From positions 1-64,000 of the forward strand of contig JAJFFF010000018.1 of NCBI GenBank assembly GCA_021776785.1: a stretch of DNA of 64,000 bases, read 5' to 3'. This document shows, piece after piece, positions 59,298-64,000 of the stretch. The notes beneath the pieces are model-generated. The model did not search any database. It was not told the origin of the DNA and saw only the letters and a program-made list of their open reading frames with translations. Numbering within the stretch: the first letter of the stretch is position 1; the number at the start of each line of letters is the position of its first letter. Source of the DNA: Planctomycetota bacterium (GTDB lineage Bacteria; Planctomycetota; PLA2). Position numbers and translations under genes: made by a program.

Positions 59298-60923
59298 CTA
59301 CATGTCGTTGTAGTTGGGACCACCGCCCCCTTCCGGCGTCACCCAGTCGATGATGCCGTACGGATCTTTGATGTCGCACGTCTTGCAGTGCACGCAGTTC
59401 GACGCGTTGATCTTGAGCTCGGTTTCGAACTCGTAGACGTTCGCCGGGCAAAAGTGCTGGCACGGATTGCCGTACTCCTTGGTGCACCGATCGATGCAGA
59501 TGTTTAGATCCGCGACGACGAGGTGGCTCGGCTGATCCTCTTCGTGGTTGGTGCCGGAGTGATAGACGTCTGTTAGCTTGTCGAACGTCACGGTGTTGTC
59601 GAACACGGGCGGCGCCGCCGGCGCGCGCGCCGGACCCGTCGCTTCGTGCACGGACTCGTGGTGATCGAGGCGGGTGTAAAACAAGCCGCGTCCGCCCAAC
59701 GCCGTTTGAATGCCGACCGCCATCGCAGCGCGCGGCAAGGACCACTTCTTGAACGCGGTGCGGAAGTTGCGCGTTTTGTACAGCTCCGCGTGCGCCCACG
59801 AACTGTCGAACGCTTCCTGATACGACTGAAGTTTCGTGGCCGACGTATCGCCCGCTGCGACGGCATGAAACGCCGCCTCACCCGCCAGCATGCCGGACTT
59901 CATCGCGAGGTGGATGCCCTTGAGGCGGGCCATGTTGACCGTGCCCGCGGCGTCGCCGGCGATCACCCAGCCGTCGCCGTACAGGCGCGGCATCGCGTAC
60001 AGCCCACCGCCCGGAATCGCCTTCGCGCCGTAGCGCAACACTTCGCCACCATCCAAGATCTTGCGGAGAAGCGGGTGCGTCTTGAAGCGCTGGAATTCGC
60101 GGTGCAAATCCCACGTCGGGTCTTCGTAGTCCAACCCCATCACCAGACCGAGGCTGATGCGATCGTCGCTCATGCCGTAGATCCAGCTGCCGCCGTACAC
60201 CGAAGAGGGAAGCGGCCAACCGGCCGTGTGGATGACCTTGCCGGCCGGGAACGAACCCGGCTTCACTTTCCAAAGCTCTTTGATGCCGGTTTCGTAGTCC
60301 GCGCTGTTGCGCCCCCGCAACGCCGTCGGATCGCGGTGCAACAGATCCTTCGTCAGGTTGCCCCGCACGCCGTCGGTCAACACGGTGACCTTGGCGCGAA
60401 CGTCGGCGCCCGCCGCGTAACTCCCTTTGTGTTCGCCGGACTTCGATACGCCGGAATCGACGAGCCGCACGCCTTCGACACGACCCTCGTTCCAGAGCAA
60501 GTGGCGCGCGGGAAACTCCGGGTAGACTTCGATGCCCTTGCTCTCGGCGACGCCCGCCAGCCACTCCGTAAGCCGGTTGAGGCTCGCGACGAAGTTGCCC
60601 TTGTTGTGCATCGTCGGCGGCACCGGCAGCCGATAGTGGCTCCGCTCCGTCAACGCGTAGAAGCGCTCGGATTCGACGTTAGCTTCGATCGGCGGGTTGA
60701 GCTCGCGCCAGTTCGGCAGAAGTTCGTCCAACCCGCGCGGATCCACAACGGCGCCGGAAAGCGAATGCACGCCGGGCGCAGACCCCTTCTCGAGGACCGC
60801 GATCTCGAGATCGGTCACGCCGTGTTCCTCGGCGAGCTGCTGGATACGCAACGCCGCGGCGATGCCGGCCGGGCCCGCACCGATCACGACGATATCGAGT
60901 TCTAGGACATCACGTTCGCTCAT
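59298..60923 (-). CDS. Electron transfer flavoprotein-ubiquinone oxidoreductase
   Basis: A 541-residue flavoprotein that passes electrons from ETF (beta-oxidation, amino acid breakdown) to the quinone pool. FAD is bound by VVIGAGPAGIAAAL (13-26). C-terminal [4Fe-4S] ligands include CVHCKTCDIKDP, with further cysteines in CIDRCTKEYGNPCQHFCPAN. It overlaps nfo by 4 nt. It would feed the quinol used by the b6-type complex encoded at 10098-16506. Confidence 0.96.
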   Translation of the reverse strand: MSERDVLELDIVVIGAGPAGIAAALRIQQLAEEHGVTDLEIAVLEKGSAPGVHSLSGAVVDPRGLDELLPNWRELNPPIEANVESERFYALTERSHYRLPVPPTMHNKGNFVASLNRLTEWLAGVAESKGIEVYPEFPARHLLWNEGRVEGVRLVDSGVSKSGEHKGSYAAGADVRAKVTVLTDGVRGNLTKDLLHRDPTALRGRNSADYETGIKELWKVKPGSFPAGKVIHTAGWPLPSSVYGGSWIYGMSDDRISLGLVMGLDYEDPTWDLHREFQRFKTHPLLRKILDGGEVLRYGAKAIPGGGLYAMPRLYGDGWVIAGDAAGTVNMARLKGIHLAMKSGMLAGEAAFHAVAAGDTSATKLQSYQEAFDSSWAHAELYKTRNFRTAFKKWSLPRAAMAVGIQTALGGRGLFYTRLDHHESVHEATGPARAPAAPPVFDNTVTFDKLTDVYHSGTNHEEDQPSHLVVADLNICIDRCTKEYGNPCQHFCPANVYEFETELKINASNCVHCKTCDIKDPYGIIDWVTPEGGGGPNYNDM

Positions 60924-61762
60924 TTCCGTCGCATGCTCCGCAGTCGTTTGAGGTTGTCCTTATAGCCATCGGGTCCGCCGGGCGTCTCCAATAGTCCCGG
61001 TTTTCCTTGGACGCGCGCGTCGTTGACCAGGCGCCGAAACGCGGCCTTGCCGATCTCGCCCTCGCCGATGTGTTCGTGGCGATCGCGCTTGGACCCAACG
61101 GGATGCTTGGAGTCGTTGAGATGAAACGCGTGGATCCGGTCGAATCCGATGCGATCGTCCAACTCCTGCATCGTCTTGTCGTACGCCGGGGCCGATTTCA
61201 GGTCGTAGCCGGCCGCAAAGAGGTGACAGGTGTCGATACAAACGCCGACGCGTTTGGAGCGAGTAAGGCGCAGGAGCGTTTCCAAGTGCTCCAGCCGCCA
61301 CCCAAGATTGGTGCCTTGTCCGGCCGTGTTCTCCAGCAGGATCGTGACCTTTTTGCCCTTGGTGGCCGCCAAAGCCTCGCGCACGGAAACGGCGATCGCC
61401 GCCAGCCCCGCATCTTCGCCGGCCCCGACGTGCGACCCGGGATGAATGCACAAGTAGGGAATGCCCAGTTCCGCGCAGCGCTCAATCTCGTCTTGAAACG
61501 CAATCTTCGACTTCGCCAGCGATTCCGGATTTTGCGCGCACAAGTTGATTAGGTACGAAGCGTGGCTTACGGCCGTCGTGAGGTACCCGGCGGTCTTCGC
61601 TTCGGCACGAAACTCGGTGACGTGCTCCGGCTTTAACGGCGCAGGCGTCCATTGCCGCTGGTTGCGCGTGAACACCTGAATCGCCTCACACGTAAGTTCC
61701 AGTCCGGAACGAACGGCGTTGGGCATTCCGCCCGCGGTGGAAACGTGTGCGCCTAAAAGCAC
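60920..61762 (-). CDS. nfo: Endonuclease IV
   Basis: A 280-residue AP endonuclease for base-excision repair. The TIM-barrel Zn ligands are visible in MLLGAHVSTAGG, YLCIHPGSHVGAGED, ILLENTAGQG, GVCIDTCHLFAAGYD and HAFHLNDSKHPVGSKRDRHE, and the last signature is RLVNDARVQGKPGLLETPGG. Translation starts with GTG. It is divergent from the TetR gene by a 46-base spacer. Confidence 0.96.
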   Translation of the reverse strand: MLLGAHVSTAGGMPNAVRSGLELTCEAIQVFTRNQRQWTPAPLKPEHVTEFRAEAKTAGYLTTAVSHASYLINLCAQNPESLAKSKIAFQDEIERCAELGIPYLCIHPGSHVGAGEDAGLAAIAVSVREALAATKGKKVTILLENTAGQGTNLGWRLEHLETLLRLTRSKRVGVCIDTCHLFAAGYDLKSAPAYDKTMQELDDRIGFDRIHAFHLNDSKHPVGSKRDRHEHIGEGEIGKAAFRRLVNDARVQGKPGLLETPGGPDGYKDNLKRLRSMRRK

Positions 61763-61771
61763 GCCGCGATC

Positions 61772-61801
61772 TTACAGAGCCTCCCCCGTGAGAGATACAA
61801 T
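61772..61801 (+). promoter_or_regulatory. Candidate promoter of the TetR gene
   Basis: TTACAG at 61772-61777 and TACAAT at 61796-61801 match -35 and -10 hexamers with an 18-base spacer. The -10 is only 7 bases before the ATG at 61809, so transcription would start at or beside the start codon and the mRNA would be leaderless. No ribosome-binding site is present before the ATG, which agrees. Confidence 0.55.
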
Positions 61802-61808
61802 CCGCGCC

Positions 61809-62387
61809 ATGGGCAACCCCGATCGCAAAGCCGAGATACGCGCCAGCGCGGCCGAGGTGTTTGCCAGCAAGGGATTTGATGGCGCCTCCATTCGCGATGT
61901 CGCCAAAGCCGCGGACATGAGTCTTGCGGGGCTCTACTACTACTACCGCAGCAAAGACGAGATCCTGTTCGATATTCAAAACGAGGCGTTCACGACGCTC
62001 CTCGACGGGCACGCGGAAGCGCTCGCCGGCATCAAAGATCCGGAGGAAAAGCTTCAAAAGGTCATCGAAGGCCACCTTGCTTTTTTCTCGGCGAATCTCG
62101 CGTCGATGAAAGTGATGTCGCGCGAAAGCGAAGCGCTGCCCGGCGAACTCGGCGCACCCGTGCGCGAACTGCGGCGACGCTACGTCCGTTTGTTGCGGGG
62201 CATTCTCGACGAGTTGGGCGTGGACCATCCGCTCCACGAGATCAAGACCGGGGTCGCGGTGTTCCTGCTGTTCGGGATGATGAACTGGATGTACACGTGG
62301 TACGACGAAGAGCGCGACGGCAGCGCGGCGGACCTGGCGGACGCGGTGCGGCTTATCTTTTTGCGCGGGTTGTTGCGGCGGCCGTAA
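61809..62387 (+). CDS. TetR-family transcriptional regulator
   Basis: A 192-residue repressor. The N-terminal HTH is RASAAEVFASKGFDGASIRD followed by VAKAADMSLAGLYYYYRSKD, the standard TetR sequence. The ligand-binding half is helical, with FLLFGMMNWMYTWYDEER near the end. It is next to nfo and ETF-QO and could regulate fatty-acid-linked genes, as TetR proteins of this sub-type often do. This is inference only. Its 3' end overlaps the convergent nucleotidyltransferase gene by 35 nt. Confidence 0.92.
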   Translation: MGNPDRKAEIRASAAEVFASKGFDGASIRDVAKAADMSLAGLYYYYRSKDEILFDIQNEAFTTLLDGHAEALAGIKDPEEKLQKVIEGHLAFFSANLASMKVMSRESEALPGELGAPVRELRRRYVRLLRGILDELGVDHPLHEIKTGVAVFLLFGMMNWMYTWYDEERDGSAADLADAVRLIFLRGLLRRP

Positions 62388-63174
62388 ACGAACGCACGCG
62401 TTGCGCCAATGTTCCGACACGAAGGTACGCGCCCCACCGCCACCGATCTTGAAAGTCAACCTCGTTCGGCGCCAATCGGCGGGCCAGGCGCCAGCACCGT
62501 CGGCGCCATGAGCCGCGCGGACGCAGTACGTTCGGGGCGAGCGGTTCGGGTGGCGCCGCGCCCACGCGCACGTAGGCGGCGCGGACGACCTCGTGCGCGC
62601 AGGCGCGACGGCACAGGCGGTCCAATCGATGGAGGTCCATCGCTTCGCGCTCGATCAATCGCGCGACATCGTACGCCCACTGCGTACGAGCCCAGTTGTG
62701 GCGCGAACCGTGTCGGGCGAGAGCGATCAACAACGCTTCCGATGTGAAGCGGCGGCAAGGGACGCCGAGACACTCACCGTCGTAAGACACATCCGCGGAC
62801 TTAAGCTCGAACCCGGGACCGTCGTGCCTTTCCCAAAGCGCCCAGTGCAGATCGAGGTGCGCCCCCTTTTGGCGATAGCTGACCTCGTGCCGCCCCATGC
62901 AAAGGATCGCGGGTGTGGGCGCGCGCCCTCCGTACCCGGGGCTCCATCCCGCATCTTCCAAGACTCGCTCCCAACGGCGGCGCATGCCGCGATCGATCAC
63001 GAGATCGATGTCGCCGCTCCAGCGCGTGCCCGCGTCGCCGCCCAACCGTGTCTCAAGCGCCAGTCCTTTGTACGGTGCGATCGACACGCGATGCTCGTCG
63101 GCGAGCACCAACAGATCCCGGAGGACGCGCGCTTGATGAAACGAGTGTGCGAGAGTCGGGCGCGAAGCGATCAC
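62353..63174 (-). CDS. Nucleotidyltransferase family protein (NTP_transf_5-like)
   Basis: A 273-residue protein with the nucleotidyltransferase site WSGDIDLVIDRG (about residues 47-58; Gly-Ser-type lead and DxD). HEVSYRQKGAHLDLHWALWE (about 88-107) carries the third acidic strand. This matches PF14907-type proteins, which often sit with HprK-related kinases in peptide or exopolysaccharide clusters. GTG at 63174 shares GTGA with the kinase stop codon. Substrate unknown. Confidence 0.85.
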   Translation of the reverse strand: MIASRPTLAHSFHQARVLRDLLVLADEHRVSIAPYKGLALETRLGGDAGTRWSGDIDLVIDRGMRRRWERVLEDAGWSPGYGGRAPTPAILCMGRHEVSYRQKGAHLDLHWALWERHDGPGFELKSADVSYDGECLGVPCRRFTSEALLIALARHGSRHNWARTQWAYDVARLIEREAMDLHRLDRLCRRACAHEVVRAAYVRVGAAPPEPLAPNVLRPRGSWRRRCWRLARRLAPNEVDFQDRWRWGAYLRVGTLAQRVRSFTAAATTRAKR

Positions 63175-64000
63175 CGAACGTGTTCCAAGACGATCCGGAT
63201 CAGTTCGTCGATCTGCTCCATGTTGTCTGTGCGACGCAGCGCGTGGACGGGCACATCGCTCGCCAACGCCGCGCACATTCGAAAGGTGCGCTCCAAACCG
63301 ATATGAGCCAGCGTCCGTGCCCCGTACACGTTGGACCAGAGTCCGTCGAGCGCGTCGGTTCGTGTCCACCGATTCGAGCACGACGGGGAAACGACGCTCT
63401 CCGGATCGGTGGGTGTCGCCTCGGCCGAAAGCAAGAACACAACATCCGGTCGCCGTGACGCGACCGTGCCACGCACGCGGCCGACTCGCTTCGTCGTGAG
63501 TTCGTGGAGCCGATTCGTTCCCGGCACGAAGCGCGCGCTATCCGGCCACAGCTTGAGCCACCTCCAGCCGGGCAACACGCGTCCGCTCTCATCGAGAACG
63601 ACAAGGTCGTCGGTAAGGACTTGCCCGCCGCGGGCTTGCAGCGCTGCCGCCATCGTCGACTTGCCGGCGCCCGAAGCGCCGAGGAAAAGCAGCGTCTTTG
63701 TGCCGACGGTGACCGAGCTCCCATGGAGGACCGTCTTTCCGCGCAAACGAAGCAACGCGCCGGTCGCGGGCCCCATCACCAGCGCGCGCAACGTCGCGTC
63801 GGAGACATGCCGCGGGGCGTAGCATGAGATTTGATCGACGCCGACGCCGAGAACGATGCCTTCCCCAAGCGGGATGCAAACCGACTCCTGCGTGGACGGA
63901 TTGGCGACACGCCGCACACGAATACACGCCTCCGGCTCGCCCCTCCCCGCTTCGCGCACGGGAAGCGCGAACGGGGCCGCGAAGCGTAGACCGAAGGCGG
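63171..64000 (-). CDS. HprK-related kinase, N-terminus beyond window
   Basis: At least 275 residues of a P-loop kinase related to the C-terminal half of HPr kinase. The P-loop is FLGASGAGKSTMAAAL, followed by VLTDDLVVLDESGRV. The frame stays open past 63959 to the right edge (AFGLRFAAPFALPV), so the true start lies outside. Kinases of this group (HprK-related A type) occur next to PqqD-like and nucleotidyltransferase proteins, and some phosphorylate peptides. It is coupled by 4 nt to the nucleotidyltransferase gene. Confidence 0.82.
   Translation of the reverse strand, partial: AFGLRFAAPFALPVREAGRGEPEACIRVRRVANPSTQESVCIPLGEGIVLGVGVDQISCYAPRHVSDATLRALVMGPATGALLRLRGKTVLHGSSVTVGTKTLLFLGASGAGKSTMAAALQARGGQVLTDDLVVLDESGRVLPGWRWLKLWPDSARFVPGTNRLHELTTKRVGRVRGTVASRRPDVVFLLSAEATPTDPESVVSPSCSNRWTRTDALDGLWSNVYGARTLAHIGLERTFRMCAALASDVPVHALRRTDNMEQIDELIRIVLEHVR

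Overview
The window is about 64 kb of high-GC DNA from a Gram-negative, respiring bacterium. Several features fit Planctomycetota or a close relative: secreted HEAT-repeat proteins, a squalene-cyclase-like repeat protein, an FG-GAP propeller lipoprotein, a lone pseudopilin and many lipoproteins. I infer this from gene style only. No rRNA or ribosomal gene is present to fix the taxonomy. Genes are tightly packed, and 1- to 4-nt start/stop overlaps (ATGA, GTGA, TGATG, TAATG) are common.

Layout. (1) 407-17500, minus strand: one 17-kb respiratory gene run. In transcription order it encodes a HEAT-repeat membrane protein, a split cytochrome b (b6-like, then subunit-IV-like), a 1277-residue eight-heme cytochrome c, a Rieske protein, a blue-copper-like lipoprotein, oxidase subunits II and I, heme A synthase, heme O synthase, a short subunit-III-like protein, an ABC-2 transporter, SCO1, a DUF420 protein, two tiny membrane ORFs and a second blue-copper-like protein. 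The set could build a complete quinol-to-oxygen chain with its own assembly factors. (2) 17610-22306: a NodU-type carbamoyltransferase with a small partner, an FG-GAP lipoprotein and another lipoprotein. (3) 22336-25735: hemC-hemL-small ORF, a MITE-like element and a Bax-inhibitor-1 family protein. (4) 25828-29634: nadK, DUF58, BatA-like and a family 25 glycosyltransferase. (5) 29761-36398: rny, ymdB, xseA, xseB, ispA, dxs. (6) 36596-44109: envelope proteins of unknown function, divergent pabC/pabB, a Xer recombinase and a squalene-cyclase-like repeat protein. (7) 44191-46204: an AT-richer island with a HEPN-domain gene and decayed, repeat-bearing DNA. (8) 46205-48774: pseudopilin, HAMP protein, zinc-ribbon proteins, tRNA-Glu. 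(9) 48825-55882, minus strand: a membrane-tethered iron-type binding protein, a response regulator, histidine kinase and periplasmic binding protein module, a five-heme cytochrome and a PD-(D/E)XK nuclease with a predicted Fe-S cluster. (10) 56060-61762: gamma-glutamyltranspeptidase, LON-domain protein, flavodoxin-DUF309 fusion, ETF-quinone oxidoreductase, endonuclease IV. (11) 61809-64000: TetR regulator, a nucleotidyltransferase and a truncated HprK-related kinase.

The main biological theme is electron transfer. The b6-type complex with its giant cytochrome would oxidise quinol, the two predicted blue copper proteins could carry electrons to the A2-type oxidase, ETF-QO would feed the quinone pool, and the five-heme protein sits beside a two-component system of possible redox type. 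The most unusual items are the octaheme subunit, the paired blue-copper proteins that flank the oxidase genes, the two tiny membrane ORFs, the MITE-like element and the HEPN island.
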